Assembly: GCA_001584585.1 (NCBI GenBank)
Contig: LSYV01000020.1
Coordinates: forward strand, 1-59,923
Length of the DNA: 59,923 nt
Direction of reading: 5' to 3'
Source: Gonium pectorale
Taxonomy: Eukaryota; Chlorophyta; Chlorophyceae; Chlamydomonadales; Volvocaceae
Shown: in pieces, positions 1-11,700 of the stretch
Layout of the letters: each line of letters begins with the position of its first letter
Numbering within the stretch: position 1 is the stretch's first letter
Made by a program: the position numbers and the translations under genes
Notes under the pieces: model-generated
What the model saw: only the letters and a program-made list of their open reading frames with translations
Told to the model about the DNA's origin: nothing
The model's database searches: none

Positions 1-185
1 CACGTGTAACACGGCTACGGGAATCGCCTTATGGCGTACTATCGTTTGCCCATCCTCACGCGCCGCCGGGCGAGCGCACGGAGGCGCCCGGAGCTGGACC
101 ACGCGACCCCCCTCCGGCCCGCCCGCCGCCGCCCCAGCGCCACACATGTGTGCCAACTTTGCATGCGGCTATCATCTGGCTGGCA

Positions 186-385
186 GGCTCAGGCGAGGGC
201 GGTACCGTGTGGGGTGGCACTGGAGACGGCGGCGCGGGGCTTGAAGGCACAGCTGAGGGCCGGTTGGGCAGGGTAGCACGTGACACGGCGGCATGGGGCT
301 CAGGGGAGGGTGGGGCTGGGGCGGGCGGCACGCGAGACGGGGACACGGGGTTGAAAGACTTAGGCGAGGGCGGGGCTGGGAGGGC
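186..385. repeat. Degenerate GC-rich minisatellite
   Basis: Three to four imperfect units of roughly 50-65 bp follow one another. Each unit carries a gagacgg/gacacggcgg block, then a ggggctcagg(c)gaggg block, then a ggcac or gcac end. Units differ by many substitutions and small indels, so this is an old array. It carries no convincing coding potential. Confidence 0.5.
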
Positions 386-2563
386 GAGGCTTGATCAAGT
401 GTAATGATTCATTTGCTGTGACATACAGGATACAGCTTTACCCGTGACAACTTGACTTGCGTTTTGAGACTTTCCCTGCCGTGTTCGTCCCCATTCTAAC
501 GTTGCTCCCTTCTAAGCTCATTCCGGGTGTGCAGATTCTCACTCTCACAATCATCCTGAGAAGCGACGGGAGCTTGCCGGATCTAGCTCCAGGCGCAATA
601 CTGATGGCAGCCATGCGCGCTCCAAAGTGTGCGTGGCGGAGTTTGGCCCTAGCGATGGTGGTGACGTCAGCGCCAGCAGTGGTAGTGGAAAGTTGCGGGC
701 GGAACTTGGTCGTTTGCCCTGTCCCCAGCTAACCTAATCAGGCATCCTTGGCCGCTGGCACCTCGCCAAGCGCTCCGCGCACTGCGGCACGCCAAACCCG
801 GTGGAGGCTCGGCCCAGCGTGGCAGCGGTGTGCCCTGAAGCTGAGTTGTAGGGAGCCGTACCCGGCGGCACGCACCGCCGCGACCAAATGGTGTGGACCC
901 CGAGCAGCGGCTCTCCGTCATTTGACGTGACTGGCTCGCTCCGGAGGGTAAGCTGATGGGCACAAGAGGCGGCTGTAGGGTTGTTGCATGGCACTTGTTT
1001 TGGTTAGGGCTCCGTGGCAGTGCAGGGCGGTACCAGGGCCGCCACCAGTATTGGAGTCTGAGCAGTCGTGAGGTGCATACCAGCGCGGCAATGAACGGTG
1101 GCAGCCGGGAGACCTGTATCATTGTGTGCAGTGTACTGGTTGCGGGATGCTGATGACACGAGGACTGTGGATGCGGTACTATTTGACGTGCGTCAGAACC
1201 CCGGTCGACCGACCAAGTAGGGTGTGCACTGTATCCTGGGTGAAATCCGGCATAACAGGCTGAACTTCGGTAGTGATCCCCCTGTGAGCCGGTGCTTTGA
1301 CACTTGGATAACCGAGTAAGGGCGAGCCTCTGTGGTGGTCTCCAAGAGACTTTACGAGGGAGCTAGGCTTAGACTACCGTTATGTCAAATCAAGTTTGGC
1401 CATCACGTGTAACCTATTCGGAATCACCCGTTGTCGTTCCTCCGTGTGTGCATACCGCCGCTAGTAGGCGCACATGATGGGTCTGGTGCTCTGGTAGTGC
1501 CCGGTTGCTAAGTCGTTCACGCTGCAGAGCACGCCCGAAACACTTCCAGGTAGGTAATAGCTGCGCAGTCACGGACTCACGGTCCTAAGGGTACCGGTCA
1601 ACGGCGGCCATGTTGCCAATGTCCCTCCTAGGCAGCCAAGGTAGGTAGTCCCTTTACGATGCACCTGACCAGAGCCGAATGAATGCATTCGCCCAAGGGG
1701 ATCGACAGACTGCTGGGTTGTATGTGTTGCAAAGCGCATCGCTACCAGGCAAGGGAGACGAAGGGCTTGCTAGAACTGGCCCCGCTATCTTGATGGGTGT
1801 ACTAATGCACACGTATGAGTACGGCACATGTGAATACCACACTTACCCCACAACCGAAGTTTCGCTCTTTACCTAACCTATATCCGGTACATGCTGGTAC
1901 CGTATTTTGATGTGGTGCCTTGTGGTCTGATTCCAACCCACATCCGTGGTCCGTCTGGCCCAAGGGGGGGAGGGCAGGGAGGGTGATAAGTCACTGGCCA
2001 AGACCCGCCAGGACTATGTCTTATGTTAATAATGATGTGAAGTCTTCGCGTCCAAGAGGCAAGCCCCGCTTCGCCGCAGGTCGCGGATACGCAGCGACCA
2101 GCCATTGCACTCTCACATCGATGCTAGCCCAATTGCAGTTTTTCCTTTCTAGCTCAGGAAATTTTACAGCGAGGGCTTCGGGCAAAGAAACTATCCGAGA
2201 GCCCGGGGGGCCGGGGAGAGGGCGGCGGGAGACCGCGCCAGAGCCAACCGACCGGAACCCTGCGAATTGGCGCAGCTGCCAGATTTGGGCGCTGAGTCAT
2301 GGAAGAGGGCAAAACCAGCCGGACCAGCGGCTACCAGGGAAGAAAGAGGATAACTAAACCACGATACGGTGAGGGTGTTGGCTCGTATGAAGTTCTGTCC
2401 CCGCACCAATCCTAACGTGGCGGCCCTCGCAGCAAATTGCCTTCCCAAAACAAGAAACTACACCGCACAAAGGACCCAACAGCCTCATTCGTCTAAAATT
2501 CCCCAACCCAGCAAGCCGTTCCCATGTACTTCAACTGCGCTCGCCGGTGAAGTGTCGTCCCTT
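386..2563. other. Upstream region without a supported gene
   Basis: I see no open frame with the splice-junction pattern, codon bias or domain signal of the genes further along. Open frames here are short and their translations are rich in Arg, Pro, Ser and Trp, as expected of random GC-rich DNA. The 3' part must contain the promoter and 5' UTR of the receptor-like kinase that starts at 2767, but I cannot place a TATA box or transcription start. Confidence 0.5.
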
Positions 2564-2634
2564 CATGTCCTTCGCAAACCGCGAAGGTGCAAATATGTCC
2601 TTCGCAAACCGCTGAGGTGCAAGTATGTACTTCA
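2564..2634. repeat. 30-bp tandem repeat, two full units and a partial
   Basis: Units 2564-2593 and 2594-2623 share atgtccttcgcaaaccgc and a following (t)gaaggtgcaa-type end; a third partial unit starts at 2624 with tatgtacttca. The repeat lies about 130 bp upstream of the RLK1 start codon, so it sits in the probable promoter or 5' UTR. Confidence 0.7.
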
Positions 2635-2766
2635 CACGTTTCCCGTCGGTCATAGAGGTGCCAGTGCGATATCTTCTTGCTGTGCTTGACACCATAGAGG
2701 CCTGCGTATAGAACAACTCGCAGAACACTGCTGGGCACACCGGGTAAACCGGATACACGACGTCAC

Positions 2767-5700
2767 ATGCTGGCGGTCGTGCTCGCGCTTTTCTGGCTAT
2801 GGCCTCTGTCATTGAGTGCGGACACAGCCCCTAGCATGCCCATTGGTCAGCTTCTTGAGCAGGCTCTGGGCGGCAGCCTTCCCGCAGGAACCCTGTCCAT
2901 CGTCCCCGACGGGCAGGACTGGCGACTGCAGAAGGCGGCACAGCTGCCGGCCGGGAGCTCCTCGCTCCTGCTAACCGGCAAGGGCAGCGCAGCGCCGGGT
3001 TCAGTGATGCTATCAGAGCAGCCTGGCACTGGTAACAGTACTGGGCTGCCCTCCAACGGTCAACTGTCAGCAGCCTATACAGCTATCAGCTTTCTGCCCG
3101 TTGCCGAACTGCTGCAGGCCAGCCCGCTCCTGATCCTGCTGCCAGGTGCTGCCGTATGTAGCTAGGGCGGGGAGGCGAGCAGGAGGACGTACGCTGCTGC
3201 GCCCCAGGCTCAGAGCTTGTTAGCGAGCCAGCCTATATATGCTAGCTACCTGCTGCATAGCATGTCTTGTGTTACGTATGCGTGACGGAATACTTGAAGC
3301 AGGTCTCAAGTGAGGCATCGAAGCAGCTGCATGTCCTGGGTGTCCTACCTCACTGCTTACGGGCCATCGTATTCCTCACGGCAACCTTGCCACATGCACC
3401 TGCACCACAAGGGACTGACAACCGTGATGTGCACAACCTTTGTTTCATTTGATTGCCTCGTAGGTCAGCGCCTCACACTGAGCTCCCTGTCGCTTGACAT
3501 GGTTCAAGTGGTGGACCCCCTCAGCCGTTTCGCAACTCTGCAAAGCCTGGCGCCCTCGGGCCTAATCCGCTTGTCCGCCGGGTCAACACTGGTCTTGGAG
3601 GACGTGACGCTGGTGCTGTCCAGAGAAAGCCTGTACAACATGATCACGAGCATGTGCAGTCAGACTGTCTTATGGCCGTTCAGCCCACATGTTTGGGTGG
3701 CCAATGGGACGGTGTGGCTTGAGAGCCACAGCTCATCAGTCGTGGAGGACGGCAGCTCTGCTGGCGGCGGTGGGACGGTGGTCTGGCGCAACGTGACAAT
3801 CACGTGCCCAGGCTACGGCCTTGCCCGGCCTTATCCGTGTTCAGTACAGCCCGTGTTTGATGGGGAGCAGCTTGGAGCAGTTGTGCACGAGTTGTTCGAG
3901 GGCACAGATGGCCCTGTGATCCTGTCACTTGTCAACAACATAACCATTCCGGGCGAAGATAAATGGAACCCGGTGAGTTTATCAGAGCATTGCTTGGCGC
4001 CGCCGCTCCAAGAAGGCTAACGGCGTGCCCCCCAGCCTGTGATGAATAGTGGTTTCTCATTCATGCATCCTTAATGCACAATGCACTGCCGCGCGTGTAT
4101 GGCGGCTGGTGCACACACTGGTGCGTTTCCCCATCATGGGGTAAGGCTTCTGGAAGCTTAATAACTGTTTAGCTGGAACTAGCGAGCGACATCCTCATTA
4201 TATATGCAATTGGTTTTGCTTCGTCTCGTCTGGTATGTACCGTTTGCTGCGTGGTTGAAATTACGTGCGTCTCTTCTCGACACTGGATCCCTTCATTGTC
4301 TTGCACAGCGTAAGTCAACCCGCCGCTGATGCTTAACCGTCCATTACTGCGGCTTGCTGCAGCCGATGTTCCCCGTAGGCGGCTTTCTGGCGCTCCTAGG
4401 CGACCCAGCACGCCCCACAACCCTGGACCTGGCTGGCCGAGCCGCCACAATCCGGCGCAGGGAATTCTTTCCAAATCCTGACTTTCTTGTCAATGTGAGT
4501 GCGGAATAGTGCAGCCTGCATCAGGCGGGCATTCCTTATGTGGCTAGATTGATATTATCCATGTATGCGTCTTATATGCGAGTATGCTGTGTCGAAGTTA
4601 TCGTCGCCCGCACATCGTACGTACCTGCCCGTCAAAATGGTCTTAGACTGGCTATTGCCAGTCCATCTACTGTTGTAGGTGGGTATATCACTTGCTTATG
4701 TTATGTCAACCCATGCGCCCTCACCTCACGTACTAAAGGTTCGTACGTCAACCATGCATGTGTGCATCGCATGCAGGTCACAGAGCAAGTGATGCACCTG
4801 TACGACATCACGCTGATCAATCTGCCGTACATCCCAAATCCATCAGAAGGGATGGGCGCAGACCTGCTGTCACTGTCGCTCCACAGCTTTCAATTACCTG
4901 ACAGGCATGCATGCGCGTTTGTCTGTCGTGCGTGCATGGTACATCTGCCACTTTCGTTGCTTGAATCGAGGCAGGGTTTTGGACCGCGCGTAACCGTCCC
5001 CGATACAGCAGGCCAGACATGGGCTGGTTTAATTTTCTTGTGCAAACTAGCGAGCGTAGGACTTCGGGTTTTGAGTTAGCGGTGTTTAGATTTTTCTGTT
5101 CAATGTACGACGCCCACGATGTACGATGCCTATGTCAAAACTCAGTGAGGACCCCCTCGCTCTACCAGCCAGAACAATGTGCTTTCTCTTTTCCTACACA
5201 CGATGCTTGCGGCGGCGGCGGGGGCCCATGCAGGCGCCAATACAACGACGACTTCGAAGACTTCCGCGTGGCGGGCCTCATGGCCTACCGCTGCACCCTG
5301 GTGGTCCCGGACGAGGAGGTCGCCTTCCTGACTCATGCGTTGCAGCGCGGAGAGGCCCACATGTACGTCCCTGGCGACATCCGGCAATCTTTCGAGCTCA
5401 GGATGCGGGCGCAGGTACGTGCGGATCTGCTGGCGACCCCGCAACGGGCGGGCAGGGCTGGGTTGCTTGGCTTGGCGTGCTGGCTGCTGCTGCCTAACTG
5501 ATGGACATACATGCAACTGGCTTGTTGTGGATTAGGCTGGCATACATATTTGGCACGCAAGCAGTCAAGGCTAGCTTGCAAAGCCCTGCCTGGGTAGCCA
5601 TGCTGTTGTGCGCGGTGTTACGTTCTTTGGGTCGGCCACGATGTTTGGGACAAGTACAGCACACATGAGGATTGGGGCACTGCAATGATTTTACTACATC

Positions 5701-8700
5701 CTACCATTCGTCCCCGCCCGCTACAGTTGCCACTTCCAACTGATGACGACAGTAGTGAGCGGCCACCACAATTGAGGGTGCAGGGGCTCCAGCTCCTCAA
5801 CGTGGTGCGTTGGCTGGCAGGCAACGGGATGGATGGGGCGCGGGGACTTCTACATGTATGCATTCCACACATACACATTTCATCGCTTGCACGCCCACGC
5901 ACGCACGGGCTCCCCGTCCGCGCACACGTTCTGTATTTGTCGTCGTCGTACAGCCACAACTGCACAGGCTTACTTGCTCTACGTACGGCAGGATGGGCGT
6001 ACACGCACCACGTTATGGCTCCCACCCCTGAGCACGCCAAGCTGAATGGCTTACCAAGCACCAAACCAGCTTACTCCACCTGCATCTCACCCTCCGCTGT
6101 GTCGATCGTGCTGCACGCGTGTGCGCGCCCGCCCGCCTGCTGCTGCTGTCGTTGCTCGTCAGGTGCTGCTGACCAACTGCACGCTGCTCAGTGCAAGTGC
6201 CTACGCGGTGTCGCCTGCCGGGGCGGTGTACCCGCTGCTGCCGCAGTCCTGGATCTGGCCGCCGCGTGAAGTCCTGGGGGACGCAGCGAAAGCAATCAGA
6301 TGGGTAGGTTTGTTTGGGGTCTTAGGCCTGTATCATATCATCATACGAAGGCAACGAGCGCATCTTTCGCATGTAATATGTACGGGCGCAGCTCACTAAA
6401 TGGTGCGTGCCTGGACGGTAGGTGATGGGCGCTTTAAGCAACCCTCACAGATGGGTGTCACAGGGTGTTGAAAAGGAAAACGCATACGACGAGCGTAAGC
6501 GCGAAAATGATGGCGGCGTTGTAGGATCCAGCTCCAGAGGCAGTCGAAGGGGTGATGTCCCAGCATGTTAGTTCGGCGGCGACCGCCACCGTAGCCCCCG
6601 ATGCGGCCCAGAATTCTCTCTGGGGTGACCCTATGCAATGCCGTGCTGGGATGCGCCTAGTCTAGTCTACGTGCGTCGCATGCGGGCTGGTGCATGTCTC
6701 CCGGCTCCCCGCCCACCCAGCTCCTCGACCCGCTGACTACCGTTGTCTCATCTACAAGCACCGGGAAAGCGAGCCGCGCCAGGCGGAGCGGCGGGAAGGG
6801 GCGGGGGAAGGGGCACAGCGAGGAATGTCAGATTCGAGTACCGAGATGCAGCGCAAATGCGACGAATGGCAAAGCAGGAGCCCGTGACCTTTATGGGCTA
6901 GGGTGGTGGCGCCGAAGCGGGGCCGTGGAGGCGCGCGAAGGACCACAGGGTGTCACAGGGTGTGTGCGGGTGGTGTGCGCATCCTGGATAGATAGACCAG
7001 AAAGAGCAAGGACGGGTTGTGCCAGATGTAGGACTGCAGGCACACGTGGTACGTGGCACGCGCGCGTTTGTGTCGAACGAATGGAAGGGAATCTATTGTA
7101 GGGCCAAGCGTCTCAGCATGGGAAAATAAATGAAGTCTGCAAACAGGTCTCCCGACTTGCCCGACCCTGCAAGTCGGTCCCAACGTCCTTGATTGCAGGG
7201 CCCCCTGGGCATGTTGCCTGATACCTCCATCGTCAGCATCCAGGAAATGCTTGCAGGCTACAGCGCCAGTGTTCCGCTGCGCACGCTTATGACGTGAGTG
7301 TTGTCCGTGTAGTGGGCCGTTCGCGGCACGCATGAGGGAGCGAGCGATTGGACGCACGCGCTGCTTGCGTGTCCGTACGGCATCCATCTACTGGGATCAG
7401 CTGCCACCCAGCCACCCCAGCTCTCACTCTGTGCAACTCGATTGCATACAGCGCGTAACACAGTATCATGATGGGCTTCAACGCACGTTCATATGAGCTG
7501 CGGGACATGATTGGAGGGTTCTTGTACCATGCTTGCTGCTGGTTGGCTCGCCGCTTGTTGTCTTCCCTGTCATGCTCGGTTCCGTAGCGGCCTGCTGATG
7601 TAGTACGAGCGAGCGAGTGCTCCAACCTCCAAGCCCAATCGAACTCTAGATCCAGACCGCTCATCTTTTGGCATGCACTGCTGGTTGATTACCTATTTGC
7701 TGGATGGATGAGCACCTGGTCTGCATGCGTGCAGGAACAACGATGGCTTTGTACTCCCACCACCAGACACCGGACCACGATACCCGTACTTCGATATGAA
7801 CTGCGCGGCAGTGGCCTGGCCGGCGGATCCGTGCTCCGTCATCGGCTACCCGCAGTCCCTGATCGGCAGCCGGGTCTTCGTGAATCTCAGGGTGAGCGCT
7901 GCGTGCATCCCTCGTCAATGGCGCGGCCCGCCCGCCGCCGCCCCTGCCTGCCTGCATGCCAGATGCATGGGTGCGTACCGTTTCGTGCGGGGAACGCCTC
8001 GATCCGCCAGGTAGAGGCAAGCATGTGCTTAATCGCTCACTCTCGTGTTGAGGGGCGGGTACGGTCGAGCGAGCCCGGCCTTGCGGCGTAGCTGGCCACA
8101 CTGCGTACTGTGTCACTCGCGCATACGTGCATGCCCTTGTTGTTGCGCCCCCACTCGCTGGGCGGTCATGTGCGCTTGGGGCAGCAGCCTCTTCCTCCCC
8201 GCCCTACACCCCCCTCCCCCGGCCCCGTTTCCCATTCCGTATTACCCACCCCCCCCCCGCCCGGCCGGTCATCATCAGTCTACAAACATGGCTCCAGCCC
8301 CACGCACCCATGCATGCATGCCATACGCACTCCTCCCGCCCGGCCACCAGCGCTAGCCAGTACGCGCTGCTGGCGATGGATGGAACAGCGGCTGCATGTT
8401 GGGGCCGCCCGCCCACCGACCAACGTGCCGCCCGGTGTGTGGACAAACGTGCGCGCAGGGCTCGGAGGCGGGCTGGGAGCTCCGGCACCCGCTGGCACTC
8501 CGGAACCTGGTGCTGTACAACCTGGCTCCCGGAGGCATGGCTCTGCCGGGCTCCGAAGCGATGCCTCCGCTGACTGGCCCCGACTCGGCTTGGGCGAACA
8601 GCACTCTGCCGCTGTGGCTGTTCAAGTTTCCCAGGTAGGCACATGCGTGAGACGGGCTGCGGGGGCGGGTTGTAGAAGGGCGACGGGCTCCACGCTCCCT

Positions 8701-11700
8701 CGGTGCGCCTGGCACCGCCCTGTAGCGCTTGCAACAAAAGTGACTTTGACCAGCGGTCTTGCGCTCAGCCGGGTCGCCGCCCTGTTAAAAGCCCACCTAA
8801 CATGTATGGAATACAGAATGTCCGCATCCATCCACCCGCCCGCGTGTTGTGCAAGCACCCACCGGCCGGCGCACGACGCGCAGATGGGCTGCTTTCCAGG
8901 GCGACGGCAGCGACACCACTGCTACCCCCACGGCAAGTTCCACTCGTATCGTTCTGGACAACGTGACGCTGGTGATCCCGGAGCTCGAGTGGCGCGCCCT
9001 GGCGGCGGCCGTGCTGCAGGTGCACGCTGCCGAGGTGCTGGCAGCAGCTGCGGCGTCCCGGCCGCCAACGGGCGGAGCCCTGGCTCAGACTCCCCCATCG
9101 GCGCCCCCTCTGCCGTCGCCGGCCCCGGATGCTGGGGCTCCGCAGCCCTCAGAACCTCCATCCGCACGAACGTCCGTGATTCCTAGTCTTCCGTCGCCGC
9201 CTGCGTTGCCCAGCCCACCTCGACGGATCCTCCTGAGCCACAGGGGTAACCAGCAGCAGCGGGGTGAGGACGCTGCAGCGCCCGGCAGCTTGGGTCCACA
9301 GTCCCCTGGCATGCGCAGGAGTGTGGGGCCAGCCGCCTTTGACAGCGGAGCCGGGCCGCAGGAAAGAGGTGGTGCTGACTTCTTAGCACCACAGAGCAGC
9401 ATTCAACGTGGCCAGGCTGGTGTAGAGCGCCGTGCACAGGCGGTGCTGAGGCGCCTTATGCGTAGGCTACTGGATTTCAGTGAGTTCAGGTCGAGCCTTG
9501 GCGGGACTGTTCCGTTATCAGACGCAATCCAGAAGGTCCCGGGATACTCAGTCAACGGGCAAGCCGATCAATGATCAGGAGCGTTGCCCGCCCTTGTGCA
9601 AGGGTGCCTTCGCTTTGCTCGGCGCTCGGCGTTCAAGTGGGAGCGCCGCGCACGCAGACGCCCACACGGGATGCACGGGTTTTACTTTTCAACACGGGAT
9701 GCATGTGCTCTTGGTTTCGGGCTCATGACTTTGCCTCACTCCTGCACCCCTACCACCTGGCAGCGATCATACCTGACGACGACATTGCCGAGTACGCGAA
9801 CCCACCGTGGCCCCCGGAACCACCCAGCCCGCCGCCAAGCCCGCCGCTTCCGCCCAGACCGCCACCACCGCCTCCTTCTCCTCATCCGCCACCCAGCCCG
9901 CCAGAGCCGCCATCGCCTCCACCTTTGCCACCCTCACCGCCCCCGTCCCCCCCGTACGCCCACACAACGCGGGCTGCTCTGCTGGCCTTTGCCGAAGTGT
10001 CAAAGGCGAGTGCGCCGCATCGCTTTTGCGCCTAGGTGACATGTGAGGCTGTATCGCGGCTGGGTCCTGCTGCGCATGTTCACTGAAGCCAGGCGCGCCT
10101 CTGATGCCTCGTATGTTGACATGCCTTCCATGCACGTAGCCACTGTCGTACGACCACCGCTCGGGGACGCTCGTGCTGGCGGCGGCCCGCCACTACGGCT
10201 GGGAGGGCACCAACGTCACCATCACTTACGCCCTGCCGTCGGACGCACCTTGGACATTCCTCTATCGCTACCCGGACATTGTACTGCCGTACGAGGAGCT
10301 CGCAGGTGGGTGGACAGCTTGCACAGGTTCGGGGGGCTTGCAAGGGCAGCATTGCGTTATGCGCTTATCTTATGCCTGCCTCAAGCCTCCTTTGCTCCGT
10401 CACAGGCAGGTTCAGTTACAGCTTACAGGGGGTGCCCCACCATGTGGTGGGACGTCATGTGGTCACACGGTCCGCTTGGACCCATATCACCATGCAATCT
10501 TTAGCACACTACACTAGCCTTGGAGTCTAGCCAATCAACTGGGCCTCAACTCCGAACTAGTCAACACATCCTCAGCAATGCCGCAGAGCCAGGCAGAGTT
10601 GTAGCTTTGACCTACCCATGACGGGGTCCCGGTTTGCACCTCCTCGCATGACTCGACTGTGATTGCCAGCCGTCGGGTGTACTTGTGCCAGCCGTCCAGT
10701 GGTTCTCTCGCTCAGCAGCCCGGCTCCGGTCGCGCATCTGGCTGTGGCTCGATCGGGCGATGACATCAAGTCCCCCTACCTTGCCCGCAGACTCTGATAT
10801 CGACGTGCTCGTCGACTTCAGCCAACGACGCCCGGTCGATGGCCCCAGACCACCCGCGCCTCCGCCGCCAGCAGTGGCGCTGCAGCGGGAGCCGGCGGGC
10901 AGTCTGCTGGGAGTACCGGACGCGCCTGGCGCACTACCGGCCGAGGGCCTTGCCGCAGCCGATGCCCCTCGCGGCCCCGAGGGCCGTCGCCGCACCTGGG
11001 TCGTCCCAGTGGCGGCGTCCCTCTCGGCTGCGGGCTTGGCAGTGTTGCTGCTTGCCGTAGCGGCCCTTGTGGTGTACCGCTCCTGGCCGGGCCGCAGGCG
11101 GCAGTGGCAGCAGCCAGCGGTCACCATAACGCTCTCTGAGGGCAGCAATACAGGATGCACAGGGGCTGTGGGGCCCAAGGACAAGCAGCAAGGCACTCCC
11201 TTTGGGCCCAGCGGCACGCCGGGCGGTGGTGAACGTAAGAAGGAGCGTGGTCCCCGGCAGCTGGAGTGTGACTCTGCGGCCATGCGCAGGAGCATCGATT
11301 CGGCCACGATTGCGGCCACCCACAGCTCGGGCGCGACCGGGGTGGCCGCTACCCTGAAACAGGTGCGTGGCAGATGTAGAACTCGGAGCTGGGTCATGAT
11401 CGCGGAAGCTGGAGGATGGCGCCCAGCCGTGTCCGGTCAGTTCCTGCCTTTCCCGGTGTTGCTACGGAGTGTGCGAGCTGGCCTGATCCTGTCCGCCCCG
11501 GGCTGGCCCAGTCTAGCCCCGATCGGTAGTTCGGTACCGTCCCAGTGCTGGTTTGCCGCAAGCGTGGCGCTCTCAGGGAGGCAATGCAAGTACACATTCT
11601 CAATTCGCGACGGCCGCAACTCGTGTGCACGTGCCTACCCCGGTGCGCCCAACGACAGGCGTGCCGCAGTGCGGTCATTGGCGCCCTCACCCAGGTGTGG

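Noticed and set aside
667..1122. 151-codon open frame on the minus strand
   Set aside because: Its translation has no domain signal and an Arg/Pro/Ser/Trp-rich composition expected of random GC-rich DNA. No matching splice sites or neighbouring exons were found.
3230..3245. TATA-like cctatatatgc
   Set aside because: It lies inside RLK1 intron 1, downstream of the start codon, so it is unlikely to be the promoter of this gene.
6396..6638. Minus-strand frame starting MHRVTPERILGR, repeated at 56584 on the plus strand
   Set aside because: Not called as a gene: it lies inside the repeated intronic element, lacks a conserved end and has no recognisable domain. It is reported as part of the repeat.
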